Source: Undaria pinnatifida | Lineage: Eukaryota > Sar > Phaeophyceae > Laminariales > Alariaceae | Assembly: GCA_012845835.1 (NCBI GenBank) | Contig: JABAKD010000005.1 | Span: 62,001-126,000 of the forward strand | Reading direction: 5' to 3' | Length of the DNA stretch: 64,000 nt | Shown: piece after piece, positions 44,386-56,117 of the stretch | Layout: each line of letters starts with the position of its first letter | How positions within the stretch are numbered: the first letter of the stretch is position 1 | Translations under genes and position numbers: made by a program | Notes under the pieces: model-generated | Told to the model about the DNA's origin: nothing | Seen by the model: only the letters and a program-made list of their open reading frames with translations | Database searches by the model: none

Positions 44386-45508
44386 TATCAACAACAACAA
44401 CTGTTTGTTACTAACTGCGCCATGCGTGGTGCTGAGATATGTGTGCACCGTGTGCTTTCGCGATTGGCCTCTTGCCGGGGGGCATATCGATACATTGTAG
44501 TTTGCTGTGATACGCACGTTGTTTATTTAGATGATATGCTACACACAATACACTGCTGTACACCTTTCCGTGACATAATGAGAATGCATGCATACGCACA
44601 CCAGCTGATGCATACATGACTACTGCCACTCGTACACCTCTACAAACCAGTACGAGTAGTAGAGTGTGTATCCTATAATTCGTTATTGCATTTTCATAGC
44701 TATTAGAGTCTAATTAGCATGCACGACGCGAAGAAAAAAATAAGCTACTGTACTTATCATATGTATCGTACGAGTATACAACTAGACTATAATATTATTT
44801 ACACATCAAAACCGATTTTCAGCTTGGCGCCACCACATTAAAGCTTAGGGTTAGGGTTGGGCGCCGTGTAGATCAAGATTGATTTAGAGATCAGCTCATC
44901 TAGATTCAGATTACTTCTTCATTTATAAGATTGCGGAATCAATATATAATCATGCCTTTTGCTTGGCACTATCCAAGAAGATTGATATAGTAGGCATTGC
45001 TGTTTCCGGAGGTAATCTCGATCATTGATGTACCCCCCCGCATATTTTACGAGAAAAAAAATATTCCCTCCACGTCAGGAACATCCCGTATTCTACACAT
45101 TTCATACCTGTTACGGCAAAAAAAAATATAATGTGCGAACTGCTCATTGCAAAAATAACACGTTTAACGAGCGCAAGTATAAACAGACCGAAATACAAGC
45201 AATCGAAGGCAACGCATGTCCTTACGACAGCATTCGCCCATCACACCACCTCATTGCAATTGGTTTCGAGCGTCGCCGAACTGGGTTCAACGCATGACCC
45301 CAGCGCCTTAGGTGGGGGGTGAGGAGCGGTTGCAAGAGCCAAATACGCTGCTTGATCACTTGATCCTGACGATTGGTATACCGAGCAATCACAGGGCCGC
45401 GTCTCCGCATCAGGTGTGTGAGGAATTTTTCGTTGTTTATTTTCAATTAGCTGTCGCGTTGACACATAAGATACATAGTCCAGACTATACGTATAGTCTA
45501 CATATTTT
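44386..45508. other. No gene; telomere-like patch
   Basis: There are short frames only. Bases 44847-44862 contain TTAGGGTTAGGGTTGGG, a telomere-like patch opposite in orientation to those at 2.17 and 17.92 kb. No other feature is seen. Confidence 0.5.
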
Positions 45509-45511
45509 ATA

Positions 45512-45562
45512 GAAATATAAATACACTCCAGCTGTAAGATCGTAGATTTTGTCGAAATATAT
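45512..45562 (+). repeat. Fragment of the G-tract family head module
   Basis: AAATACACTCCAGCTG followed by a CGTAGATTTTGTCGAAA-like segment matches the first ~50 bp of the head module and then stops. Confidence 0.7.
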
Positions 45563-46260
45563 ATTATAGTCTATACATATGCTACCCGGGGGGGATATTG
45601 AGGACAGGAACATCATTCAACGATGATCTACTGCATGCTAAGGCATGCATTTGTGAGCACCACTAACACGAGCATCATACCGGAACGCGATTATCTATAT
45701 GTGACCCCTCTACATCGACGACACGGAAAACACAGGTGACGTATGATCGTATTTAATTTTATGTGAAGAGAAATTTTGTGCGGGCAGAGATGCTAAATTG
45801 GTAAGCCGCACCAACATACTTACGGTCCTTCGTATGTACGGTCCTGCATGATTGCCTGCCATCGTATCTATGCCGAACGAAGTAACATATACAGTATTCT
45901 ATATGTCCATCGAAGTAACGTAGTTGAGCGCGCGTTCAGCAAGAGTTCTAAATATATTCAAGCCTGTGTGCTGATATGCCCGTTCCCCCGTTGTGTTCAA
46001 TTGCCGATGGCATTGCATGATCAAATCATCTTGCCTGGTGTGTCTCTACTGTGTGTATCTCTGTCTTCTAACGTCACAGCTCGGCATCACCACGGAGGTT
46101 GGTTGTTCTGGATGTAGACGGGTGGAAATATCAGTTCGGCGTCGAGAACACAAACACCTACGATTGAAAAGAATTAGTAGATGTCCCATGTATCTGGCAC
46201 GCATTTAAAGTCGTATGCAATGGTATAGACTATGTTGACCCTGGTACAAGCTACACTACT
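45563..46260. other. No gene; possible old LINE tail
   Basis: No ORF of note. Around 46100-46160, TTCTGGATGTAGACGGGTGG and GAGAACACAAACAC faintly resemble the LINE 3' end. The match is too weak to assign firmly. Confidence 0.3.
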
Positions 46261-46261
46261 A

Positions 46262-46405
46262 CATACAGTAGTTTCAAGGGGAGTCACCGACCTATATTTT
46301 AATGAGGACACACACCCAGGTATATGCTCGATCAGAGTATCACGCATAACTGGCAAAGACGAGTTTCGACAAAATATTCGATCTCACAGATGGAGTGTTT
46401 TTTTT
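46262..46405 (-). repeat. Fragment of the G-tract family head module, minus orientation
   Basis: AAGGGGAGTCACCGACCTAT, then TATGCTCGATCAGAGTATCA and GAGTTTCGACAAAATATTCG, match the inverse of the head module. It ends in a T-rich run near 46405. Confidence 0.75.
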
Positions 46406-47585
46406 TTCTTTTAGTGGTGGCAGAATACACCAGGGGGCTCCGTCCCGGCGGGCTGCGCCCCGCCTTGCCTCCGCACATGCCCGTGCGTAGCTTTCGACGG
46501 GGCATCTATTTGTTATCAATGCCGTATATGCGCATAGCCGGTCGCCCCGGATGCTGTTTCCTCGCCTCGGCGAGTATTGGGTGGCTGCAGCGGCAAAATT
46601 TCTCGTCACCATCGCAGAAGTAACCACTGTGCCCCCCCGCAGGTCAATGGACATCAGCACGAAGCCTAAGATCAGACTTGCCGTTGCTAGCGGCTAGGGC
46701 GATCTACCTCTGTCGCTGTTGTTGCTGTCATATCTTGTCTGTCCTCTGCGCTCTGTGCTCTGTGCTCTGCAGAGCCGCCTGGAAGAATAACATTGTGTTA
46801 AATATGCGAGGCGTTTCGTGCCATAAGGAATGGGGAGATGATTTGTGGCCAAATCGAAATTATGCCGCAATCCCGTATGTATGTATGTTTTGAACAAAAA
46901 AACAAAAAAAAACGCTACCGGCAGAAAGACGACGCGAGCACGACCGACGCCTGCACCGGCAGGGTCGAGGGATTCAAGCGAGCTGACGAAAAGGTTCAGC
47001 AAATAACGCGCCGAGAGGTGTCGATCTCAGCTCGAGTTGTTTTTAACACAGTTCAAAATCTTATCTGGATCAGAAACTCGGCCGCTCTCCTGCAAGCGCC
47101 AACATATATATGTTAGTATATTAGACTAGACTATTTTTATAACAACAGAGTACTTCGCAAGCCTCCCACACTAGTCACTAAAATTTAGTGGTCAGAGTAC
47201 TACTGCACACGTCGAATGTCCCATCACACGGTCATGTCATACAACAATACCCGATCCATGAATGGTGGTACACCGGCGTGAACCTATACAGCGAATTGTA
47301 TACAACAGTTCTAAACGATCTTCTTCTATGTAGACTAAATGCTTTTCGCACAAATGGTCAGTCATAGATCCTCCCATCCCTTCTATGCCGGGACGGAGCA
47401 CGTTTGGTTTTCACCAACCAGTCAGACGTTGCTTGCACCAAGCGCAAAGCGCCGTCAGGTATGCGGCGTGTCGCACAAAGAGATGACTGCATCCTTCCAA
47501 GAACACCTCGTAAGACGGACTTCGGCACCTTGTACCTATTTTCTTGCTCATTGATATCCTGCAAGTAGTATAGCCGGCGAGGGGA
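46406..47585. other. No confident gene
   Basis: Only short frames are present. Bases 46735-46775 hold a CTCTGTGCTCTGTGCTCTG triplication. A plus-strand stretch around 46850-47000 is purine-rich with a short A run. No domain was recognised. Confidence 0.4.
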
Positions 47586-47905
47586 GGGCGGGATTACAGA
47601 GGGGGGGAAGAGGGTTTGGAAAGGAAGAGGAAGGAGGCGTGGAGAGGGGTTGGGAGGGGGGGGGGGGGTGTTTCAAGAGTTGAAAGTGGCATAACTGTAT
47701 GGGACCTTACTGTACGCGTAGTGCTTGGTCTAGGCGATGGTGGAGGTTACGGGGCTCGAAGAAAATTTAAACTTACTTCCAAGAAATATACTAATGAACT
47801 GGAGCTACCGCATGTAAGGGTCGAATGGTGAAGAGTTGATACCACCTGTCGGGCAGTACTCTTTTTTCTGGCAGATCTCGACTTTAAGTGGGGCGGCGGG
47901 GAAGG
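47586..47905 (+). repeat. Late modules of the G-tract family without head
   Basis: It starts with GGGGAGGGCGGGATTACAG and G tracts, then has TGTACGCGTAGTGCTTGGTC and a GCAGATCTCGACTTTAAGTG segment equivalent to the GATTTCGATTGTAAGTGGGG module of other copies. Head and core motifs are missing. Confidence 0.65.
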
Positions 47906-48690
47906 GGGGGCTGATTTCTGTCTGTGTGTGGGGTTGATTATTTTGTGCGGCGGCAGGGAGGGGAGGGTGTTTGTGTTGGGGGGGAAGGAATCTGACGTGA
48001 GCAAGTAAAAATTTTCCACCTGCGTGTTGGATGCTGATGTCCAATACCGCAAAGATAAGACCATGTGATGTTGATGGCAGGATATCGTTTTTACATCGCG
48101 TTGTATTTACGTTAACGTAACGCTACCTGCACAGCAGTCACTAGTGCTTTTTGCATTCGTCACAATACAAGTACTATTTAAAAAGGTACAAACGGAACTT
48201 ACACGCTATGCACGCCCTCCATATTATACTATACGCTGGAGGGTATGGATGAACCTAAGGTCGTCTATTAAAGCTGATCTACTATCAGATTAAACTACGA
48301 TGGTGTCACTTTAGCCATAGACAACCATGGGGGAGCTTGACCATTTCGTTACTTCTGTCGTACATTCAAACAACCATATGATACCAGAATATTAATGTCA
48401 ATAATACCTCAACAGAAAACAACAATTTAAAACTTTTGTTTAGAAAGATGTGTGTAGCTTCACAAACAAGGTGTTACCATGCAAGGATCGGGCAGCTTAA
48501 CGTAACCGTCAGATCGGACGTTCGACACGTACGATAGAGTACGATGACGACCACTATACAGTGACGGTTTTTAGACGCTTGCGAAATACTGTCGCTGTAT
48601 GCAACCATGGTGATAAATGTGGTGAGGAAGTTTTAAGAAGATGACAATTTGAAAGGCGTATGTAGGCTCACGGGGTATTGCCATGCAGGG
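47906..48690. other. No gene recognised
   Basis: Ordinary-complexity sequence without significant open frames or matches to other parts of the window. Confidence 0.45.
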
Positions 48691-48694
48691 ATGG

Positions 48695-49002
48695 GGTCGC
48701 CCCGGTGCCGTATGAGGTTATCCTCGAGCCTGGTATAGGTCAGTTTCGTGAGTTCGAGCCCCACCAAGTGCATGCCCGTATATTTCTGTCGGGGCTTTTT
48801 GTTGTGCATAAATTGACCTGCGGAAAGCGCGAGAGCGCGAGTTAGCAAAAATTGATGAAAAATCGACGAGCAGTGGGATTGCTGAACCCTATGGGCGATA
48901 AAAATTGAAGGCAAGAACTAGGGGAGCGAAGGGACGACACCTGTGACCACGGCTCGTCCAGAAGCTGGAAAGTAAAAGTGTGAAAAAAAAAAAAAAAAAA
49001 GG
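48695..49002 (+). mobile_element. Candidate tRNA-derived SINE with poly-A tail
   Basis: GAGTTCGAGCC at 48750-48760 fits the RNA polymerase III B box, and the flanking GTGAG/CCCAC can pair as four of five T-stem pairs. A weaker A-box-like TGCCGTATGAGG starts at 48706, 44 bases upstream, which is the spacing seen in tRNAs. A ~230-bp body follows and ends in an 18-base A run at about 48985-49002. D and anticodon stems do not fold well, so it is not a working tRNA gene. Target-site duplications were not found. Confidence 0.45.
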
Positions 49003-49309
49003 GTAGTTGGACTCATAACTAGCCGTATCATGAAACTATCGAGACTCAACGGTAGTGTTGGGCAGCTGAGCCTATGATGTGTTCCGTCCGTTTTCTGCTG
49101 ACTTGTCAAATAATTTTTTCGGTTTTTCAGTTGTAACCGCAGCCGAAACGGAAATATTTCAGGTCGGTAAGTCGGTTGGTTCTTCCACGTAAAATATGCT
49201 TTTTTTGCGCCACGCTCGTGTTGGTTTATGTGTTGGTTTAAGCCCGTTCTGGGTTCATCCATCATGCTAGCAAGGTCGTACGACTAGGTAACCGGTGTTA
49301 CGGGCTAGG

Positions 49310-49960
49310 CAACGGACCCCAATATCGGGGCGAACCTGCCAGAAGAAGAGCGCCGTGGGCTTCATAAGATGTTCGATGCTGCTGCTGTATCGGCGGTCAG
49401 ACGCGAGAAAGCTGCCCGGAGTGACGAACAACGACCCCAAACACAGGGAGACCAGCCTAGGGGTAGAGCCGTTTATTCAAGCGAGCATCCCAAGCATGAT
49501 CCAGCACAAGCACAGAAGCGTCAAAGGGCAACGAGCATATTGCCAGGGGGTACCATGGGTTACTCGGTTGCTCTGCGGCAGGCCATACATCGGTTGCATA
49601 GCGGAGATGCCCCCGAAGAGGGGTTTCTCAACCTGGGACTGTCAAACCCAGCTGGCCAGCTCTGCTGAAGAACCGGAAGCTATCCAACACATACTTAACC
49701 CCTTTACGGCCCCCAAACCCCTCCCTATACTAAGTCCAAGTAATTCTGTCCCCAAAAACGGGTTCCAGTTGTAAAGGGGTTAACACGGAGTCGAATTTCG
49801 AAGGCGAGCATACGGAATAGTGTGGAGTTGCAACACCAGCGAGACGCCACCGAGGCTAACCTAGCACAAGTAGAGGCACGAGCAGAACGGAAGAGAGAAC
49901 AGGCCAAAGAGAGCCATGCTCTGCCATTTAGCCAGGCTTTTTTGATGCAGCGATAATTGA
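49310..49960 (+). pseudogene. Broken coiled-coil ORF interrupted by a MITE
   Basis: One plus frame (from about 49316 to 49668) contains TDPNIGANLPEEERRGLHKM, KAARSDEQRPQTQGDQPRGR and a segment ending LNLGLSNPAGQLC before a stop. The overlapping next frame reads SAEEPEAIQHIL. After a small insertion, a frame at about 49792-49951 reads RISKASIRNSVELQHQ, then ANLAQVEARAERKREQAKES. It is likely coiled coil and ends in FLMQR plus a stop. Composition is charged and helical throughout. Frames do not join even after removing the insertion, so it is a pseudogene. The family is unknown; a gag-like protein is possible. Confidence 0.4.
49695..49783. mobile_element. 81-bp TTAA-flanked MITE, piggyBac-like ends
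   Basis: TTAA at 49695-49698 is followed by CCCCTTTAC. GTAAAGGGG at 49771-49779 is followed by TTAA at 49780-49783. The 9-bp inverted ends beginning with CCC and the duplicated TTAA target are the hallmark of piggyBac-type transposons. The element is far too short to encode a transposase. Confidence 0.7.
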
Positions 49961-50283
49961 GCGAGAACGCCGTCAGGTCGTTGGAGCACCAACCTGAACA
50001 GCAGAAGACGTATTCGTTCTCGTTGACATGGACTTTTGACCGCACGGAGCAAGAAAAGCGAGAAAATTCGTGCGGGGAAGAGGCGGAGGAAGAGCGAGCT
50101 TGTTTTTGGGAAAAGCTGGGAGACGACGAGCAATGGTGAATCAGAGTGTTGATAGCGGAGCCAGGGATAGCGGAAAAGCAGGAGCAGGAATCACCGCCGC
50201 CGGCCTGGCCTGACGAAGACGATGGTATCTGTGGAGAATAGCCGATTTCGTCCGCGACGAGGGGAGGTTTATCGGGTAAGCAT

Positions 50284-50664
50284 GTGACGCTCTCATGCCA
50301 AGCCGTCATTGACGGTAGGCACCGTCAGGCCGGCGATGCACAACGTGGGCAGATATTTGAGAGGGTGGATGCGCAGGAGGGTGGACAACATGAGAGACAG
50401 GAGGGAGATTGGGAAAGTAGGAAGCTTGGTGTTGGATTGGGGTTCGGCTTCTTAGCGGGGCCTGGGAAGGAGCATGGACGGCGATTAAGCCGCTGTCCGC
50501 TACGAGAGCGTCTACGTGAGAAAGAGAAGATGATCGTCCGCTGCAAGATAACGTGTTCGAAAGGCACGTATTGCTTACATTTTTTTTTTTGTGTTGCAGG
50601 TTCGGGGTATGGTTCTGTTCTTGGTTCAGTATTTAGGTCGCTATTTAGGGGCAACGTGCGTTGA
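50284..50664 (+). CDS. 126-codon open frame of unknown identity
   Basis: Plus-strand frame with hydrophilic Arg/Glu/Gln-rich first half (QRGQIFERVDAQEGGQHERQ) and a short hydrophobic Phe/Val/Gly stretch near the end. A T run precedes the last third and could belong to an acceptor site (TTTTTTGTGTTGCAG|G at about 50599). It may be an exon or a remnant of the coiled-coil ORF just upstream. No domain is recognised. Confidence 0.2.
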   Translation: MTLSCQAVIDGRHRQAGDAQRGQIFERVDAQEGGQHERQEGDWESRKLGVGLGFGFLAGPGKEHGRRLSRCPLRERLREKEKMIVRCKITCSKGTYCLHFFFCVAGSGYGSVLGSVFRSLFRGNVR

Positions 50665-50784
50665 GGCGAGAGATGATGAAGATATCAATCGAAGGCAGTT
50701 CACGGCCAGCCGTAATTCCATTCATGAGTTCCATTTCCTCACTCACTGTACTTGCCCGTGACGCTCTCAAAATACAAGAATTTG

Positions 50785-51940
50785 AATACACTCCAGCTGT
50801 GAGATCGAATATTTTGTCGAAACCCATCTTTGCAAGCTGTGTGTGATACTCCGATCGCGCGTATTACGGGTTGTGTGTCTTGTTAAGGATATAGGTCGTC
50901 GACCCCCCTTGCAACTGCAGTGTAGCTATCAGGGTCAACACGGTGATGTTAGACAGTCTGTGCGCGGAAACTATAAAACTTGTTTCTGAGGGAGACAAAA
51001 TCTGACAGCTGTGGAAAATAAGCATCAGTTCATCAAGTGAATCCTGAAATAAGTCGAATATCCGGTGAGGATAGGGCGGAGTTTTTATGGACAGGGGGGG
51101 CTGATTTTGATCAAAGGGGGAGTGGGAAGGGGGGAAGGCGGGGGAGGGGATGGGTGGGAATTGCAGCAGCGGCATGGACGTCTCCAAAACAATAACGAGT
51201 CGATATCCAGGGCGTGAAAGTGTTTATTACTCGCGCGGATATCCAATGTTAGGTGGGGCGTGTAAGCAAGAGGAAGCGAGGGAAAAAAAAACAAGAGAAC
51301 AAGAAAAAAGGAGCGGGTGGAGGTGGGGGTTCAAGAGGTTTAGGTCACATATAATATTCGAAAACAGTCACATTAACCCCCTTAAAATAATGTATAGTTT
51401 TCATGCACAAATTAAGCTGCCCCACACGCCCCACCCCCGCCCCACCCCCCCCCCAATTTTAAACTAGTGCAATATTTTATATTTTTCTTTCCGAAACCGT
51501 CAGATTTTCCTTTTGAAAGGAGTTATAGCTTACATGCACAAAATGCCCGCCCGTCCGCCCCCCCCCCCCCCCCCCCCCCCCACCCCCCTCCAACCCCACT
51601 CGCTTTTGATCAAAACCAGGCCTCCACGTCCTTCAAAACTCCGGCCTCCCTCCTCACCGGTTAATCGACTTACAGGATTCACTTGATAAAAGGATACCTT
51701 TCCCTTCACAGCTGTCAGTTTTTGTCGCCCTCAGAAACGGGTTTTATAGTTTCCGAGCACAGACTGACTAACATCACCCTGTTGACCCTGATAGCTACAC
51801 TGTAGTTCCAAGGGGAGTCGCCGACCTATGTCTTTAATAAGGACACACAACTCGTAATACGCGCGATCGGAGTATCACACACAGCTTGCGAAGATGAGTT
51901 TCGACGAAATCTCCGATGTCACAGCTGGAGGGTTCTACTA
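50785..51940. mobile_element. 1.15-kb palindromic copy of the G-tract family
   Basis: The plus arm begins near 50788 (ATACACTCCAGCTGTGAG), with the head module, one core motif and a CAATAACGAGTCGATATCCA segment. From about 51340 the sequence is in reverse. An inverted core (AAAATAATGTATAGTTTTCA) appears first, then C tracts, then an inverted AAACGGGTTTTATAGTTTCC. The inverted head ends near 51937 (GTTTCGACGAAATC ... CAGCTGGAGGG). Head modules thus form inverted termini of at least 280 bp. G tracts lie on the plus strand in the left arm and C tracts in the right arm. No ORF. Confidence 0.8.
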
Positions 51941-52125
51941 TCCACAGGTGATGGCATGCCATGTACAAACGAAGGCACAGCAGTGCGAGGAGTACCCGAG
52001 CATTTTTTTGAGTTCAGAAGAAGCCCAGAATCTGGCGATGTGTCGCCTTCAATTCACGCTTGTCTTTTGATCATGTAATTAGAGAGAATTTTCTTGATAC
52101 ATAATATTGACACTGTTTTATGATA
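51941..52125. other. Short spacer between two repeat copies
   Basis: Unique sequence between the palindrome and the next plus-oriented copy. No gene is visible. Confidence 0.5.
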
Positions 52126-52129
52126 TTAA

Positions 52130-53460
52130 TAATAATACACTCCGACAGCTGTGAGATCGAATGTTTTGTCGAAACTCAGCTTTGCAAGCTGTGTGTGATA
52201 CTCCGATCGCGCGAATTACGGGCTGTGTGTCCTCATTAAGGATATAGGTCGGCGACTCCCCTTGCAACTAAAGTGTAGCTATCAGGGTCAACAGAGTGAT
52301 GTTAGACAGTCTTTGCGCGGAAACTATAAAACCCGTTGCTGAGGGGGATAAAATATGACAGTTGTGGAGGGAAATGCATCAGTTTATCCAGTGAATCCTG
52401 TAAGTCGAATATCCGGTGAGGGGAGGGTGGAGTTTTTCACGACGTGGGGGCCTGATTTTGATCAAAAGGGGGGCGGGAGGGGGGGAGGGGGGGGGAGGGG
52501 ACGGGTAGGGCGGGTCTATTTGTGCGTGGAAACTATAAAAGGTTCTTGTGGGGGAGAGGGAGGAATGTGGCGGGCGGGGCCGGGGGCGGGGGGGGAGGGC
52601 TTTAGGTCGCATAGATGTGGGGGTTGGCTATAGGCGTGGTGCTAGGCCTAGGCGGTGGTGCGGGTGGTGGGTGAAGGAGGGGGCATTGGGGACGGGGGTG
52701 GGTGGGAATTGCTGCATCGGCATGGACGGCTCTGAAACGATAACGAAGCGATATCCAGGGCGTGGAAGTGCTTATTACTCTGGCGGATTTCGGTTGTAGG
52801 TGGGGCGTTTTTAAGGAAGGAAGCGAGGAAAAAAAAAAAAAAAAAAAAAGCGGGGAAGGGAGGGGCGGGGGGAAAAGGTTTCCAAGAGGTTTAGGTCACA
52901 TAAAATATCAAAATCAACGATTTGTTCGACACTGATGTTCGCAACATTGTGTGTGATCCTCCGATCGCGCGTATTAATCATTTATGTAGGGGCCTACTGT
53001 ACGCGCGGTGTTGGGTCTAGACGATCGTGTGGGGTGTGGGGAAGGAGGGGGCGTTGGAGGGGGGGAGGGGGGAGGAGTGAATTGAAAGCTACGTCATGGA
53101 TGGCTTGACAGATAATGACGTGATATCAATGGCGTATTAGTGTTTATTACTCTGGTCGATTTCGATTGTAAATGGGGCGTTTGAACGAAGTGGGCGGGGA
53201 ACAAAAGGGGGGGGGGGGATGATTTGGAGCTATGGCATGGATGGATGACTGGATGGATAATAAGATGATATCAGCTGGCTGGTAGTGTTAACACTCTGGC
53301 AGATTTTGATATTACTTGGTCCGTTTAAACAAGAGGGATCGGGGGGGGGGGGGGGGCGGGCGGGGGGGCGAGCATTTCAATATGTGCGCGGAAACTATAA
53401 ACCCTTGAAGGGGACGAATCTGACGGTTGCAGCAAGAAGACACCCCTTAATATCACTCGC
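52130..53460 (+). mobile_element. G-tract modular repeat family, plus copy
   Basis: The head module starts near 52138 with a 2-bp insertion (CACTCCGACAGCTGTG). A G-tract core section follows. The GTGGTGCTAGGCCTAGGCGG segment lies near 52637, a GATAACGAAGCGATATCCAG segment at 52739, and a partial head at 52925-52985. A further GATAATGACGTGATATCAA module is near 53111, and the last core at about 53385-53430. An A run of about 20 lies at 52829-52849. Modules are rearranged relative to the copies at 24-28 kb. Confidence 0.8.
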
Positions 53461-53618
53461 CTGGTAATGTTATGGAGCTTTTGACGATGAGATTTGAGAA
53501 GGACATAACCTACTTGCTTTGAACAGGTAGTAGAGTAGGTAGGTATGTATGATGACTGCTGTTTTCGATAGTTGAAGAAGCACATGTCCTATTCTTAGGT
53601 GTCCTGTAATACCAACGC

Positions 53619-54035
53619 ATGTTGAGAGCCTGGCGTGGACTACACCATCAGAGCGAAACGAGTTGCACAATATGTGGCTTGAATCCAGAGTGGACTGATT
53701 CTACGATAGCCCCCCCCAAACCAGCTATTTTCATTAAAGAACGTTACATAACTGCTCGACACCAAGAAGGATACAATCGAAAAGAATACATGCATATATT
53801 TTCTTGCGTGCAAAGGCCTATCGATCGACGACGTCGGGTTGTCGACCGACACTGTATTTCAGAAGAACGACGGGAAGCTGGTTTTGAAACAGGTGATTTC
53901 GATGAAGAAAAGTTAGGCCCTAGGGGGGCTACTGTAGAACGGCTCAGTGGAGGAGCTATCGTACATCTTAGCTCATCAGTGGAGGAGTTATATCTTACCC
54001 TGGTAGTTGATTTTTTTGGTTGGATCGTGAAATAA
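53619..54035 (+). CDS. 138-codon open frame, unidentified
   Basis: Plus-strand frame with mixed protein-like composition (CTICGLNPEWTDST, EEKLGPRGATVERLSGGAIV). No domain is recognised, and no splice or regulatory context decides that it is a gene. The minus strand of the same stretch also carries a 124-codon frame (53744-54118). It lies immediately downstream of a G-tract-family copy, so it may be a fragment of another element. Confidence 0.2.
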   Translation: MLRAWRGLHHQSETSCTICGLNPEWTDSTIAPPKPAIFIKERYITARHQEGYNRKEYMHIFSCVQRPIDRRRRVVDRHCISEERREAGFETGDFDEEKLGPRGATVERLSGGAIVHLSSSVEELYLTLVVDFFGWIVK

Positions 54036-54565
54036 TAGTTGAAGGCGATGCCGTGGTAAGACGATGGCATTGTGCGCGTGCCGTATCCTGTCCTTACGGC
54101 GGGAGTCGCTTTTGCCATATCTTGTCACGTATTGTCCTCTTGCTTCCTCGTTCTCAATAGGTAGGTAGGTGCTGTTTACGTAGTATTCTACAGTCTGCCG
54201 CATCCCACGCCACACGTGCCCCTTCTCGCTTCCTGGAGGTCCCTAACTAACCTGGAGGTCGAAGTGTGACGCTTTTCTAGATTTCATACATATCATACGG
54301 TGTAAAAGTTTTGTATGTTGTGTGTGTTTTCTCAACAGCAACAGATCGGTCGTGGGCACGTTTATCTTAAGTACCCAAAAAGCGCTAAAAGTACTGCTGT
54401 TGACACCCAAGAAATACTGCGAGCATAATTCGAATTCATTATTTTTCCGGGCACTATTTATTCATGTACAAACAAGAGACCAAACCTCACCCACATGAAG
54501 TATATTACATGCATGCACCAAAAACATATATTACGAGTACCAACAACGCAGGTTACAAATACAAG
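54036..54565. other. No gene recognised
   Basis: Short frames only; becomes AT-rich towards the inverted-repeat element that starts near 54571. Confidence 0.5.
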
Positions 54566-55251
54566 TAATAGAGTGTTTGCGAAAATACGTTTCTAAAAAT
54601 TTACTTGCCTTCCGCTAAAAAAAGTAATTTGCCTTCCCACCGAGTTTTTGGTGTGTTTGCGCTAGCGGTAAACAAAATCCTGCAGGCCACGCCTCCGAAA
54701 TTTAGAAGGGAAACGGGGATGTGCGCGATTGTAATATACGTACGAGTACAGCAGCAGCAGTGCGAGTTACTGCTCTATATGCATATGTACCATTTTGATT
54801 TTTTTGCCTAGTCCGTCCCTTTTTCTCCGCCGGCGCAGAGTTTTTTTGTGTGCTTTCTTCTGCAATGCGATCAGACTACCCGTCGGTATATTATCAGCCG
54901 TGTGCCGGGCTCATGGGACGTCCGTGGCGCGAGCTATGGCCGCGGAAAGCCGCCGAGACTGGCTCTATTTTGCGGGGTATGAGACGCTTCTATCCCCGGG
55001 CAACCACACACTAGACGTATTTAAGCCTCGAGGTTAGGTCTTAAGTACTTCCAACTGGAAGAGCTAGGCCATTCGATACTTCGACCTTAAACGCATAAAA
55101 AAAACTCCATATGTCTAAAACTCGAAATAGTGGTCTCTTTCAGTACGCATAAAAAGAAAAGCCGAGGAAAGATCAAACTACTTGAAAATAGACTATGATA
55201 TTTCTGCACTACTCCAGACGCAGATGGCAAGACGAGGATTTATGTCATGAG

Positions 55252-55557
55252 TCAGCACATGAGTGGGTGGAAACTTCGAGAAAGACCCTCCCCTGCCCAT
55301 GCTGTGCGAGCTTGAACAAACGGCCAAAACAAATAACTGGTGCCTGGCAAAAACATTGAGTGCTTCGTACTCCATACTCGCTTCATATGTAGGATACCTC
55401 GCAGGCGTCTGCCGCCTTCGGTGTGCCTCAGTGTGGCAGTCAGTACAGCAGCACAGCAGGACTGGCCCTCAACCCGGTTCAATTTCCACCCTCGAAATGT
55501 AGGCATCCGCGGTAAAGAGGCAACAGGGTTGTAAACTGCAGCAGCAGCTCCGGCCAT
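55252..55557 (-). CDS. 101-codon frame inside the TIR element
   Basis: This minus-strand frame contains TLRHTEGGRRLRGILHMKRV and a Trp/Phe-rich segment. No domain is recognised. It may be a remnant of the element's own gene or a chance frame. No DDE-type motif could be identified. Confidence 0.15.
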   Translation of the reverse strand: MAGAAAAVYNPVASLPRMPTFRGWKLNRVEGQSCCAAVLTATLRHTEGGRRLRGILHMKRVWSTKHSMFLPGTSYLFWPFVQARTAWAGEGLSRSFHPLMC

Positions 55558-56117
55558 GCGCTACGTCGGGCACAAAAACCAAACAAAAAAAATGTGTCAT
55601 CGAAAAATTACAGCCTCTCAGGACGAGAGAGCAGGAGCACGAGCGCGCGACGAACTATGTCAGAGTCCCAGTTCTCTGACCGCAGAGAACGCCAGGGTAG
55701 GAGGAGTCTCGCGGGCGTTTTCCACCGGCTAGTTGTGCTGTAGTTGGGTTGGCTGCTGGGGTGCTGGTTGTCTGTGTGTTGTGCTGTGTTGTTTTGTTTT
55801 GTGGTGTGACGTGTTGTGTTGTGTGTGCGCTCGATCCTCGTGAATGAACAAGGACTCCTTTTCAAGTAATAGTACGTAGAGGCATGCCGCTCCACGAGAG
55901 TGGGTCGCCTCTGACCACCGCCAACGTTTCTGATCGTGTTGTACACGCAGGTTGATTAACCCGGGTTGGGGATACACCAAGCGGCTTGCTAGGTTGAGCG
56001 TTGCAATTACTGCGTGGGTGTTGTGCTGTGCTGCTGCTGCAGAGTGTCTGATGTTTCCTCGAGCGTTTGTCGTCTGAAATGCTGTTGTTTGCTGGAAAAT
56101 ACTCGGAAAATTGCTTC

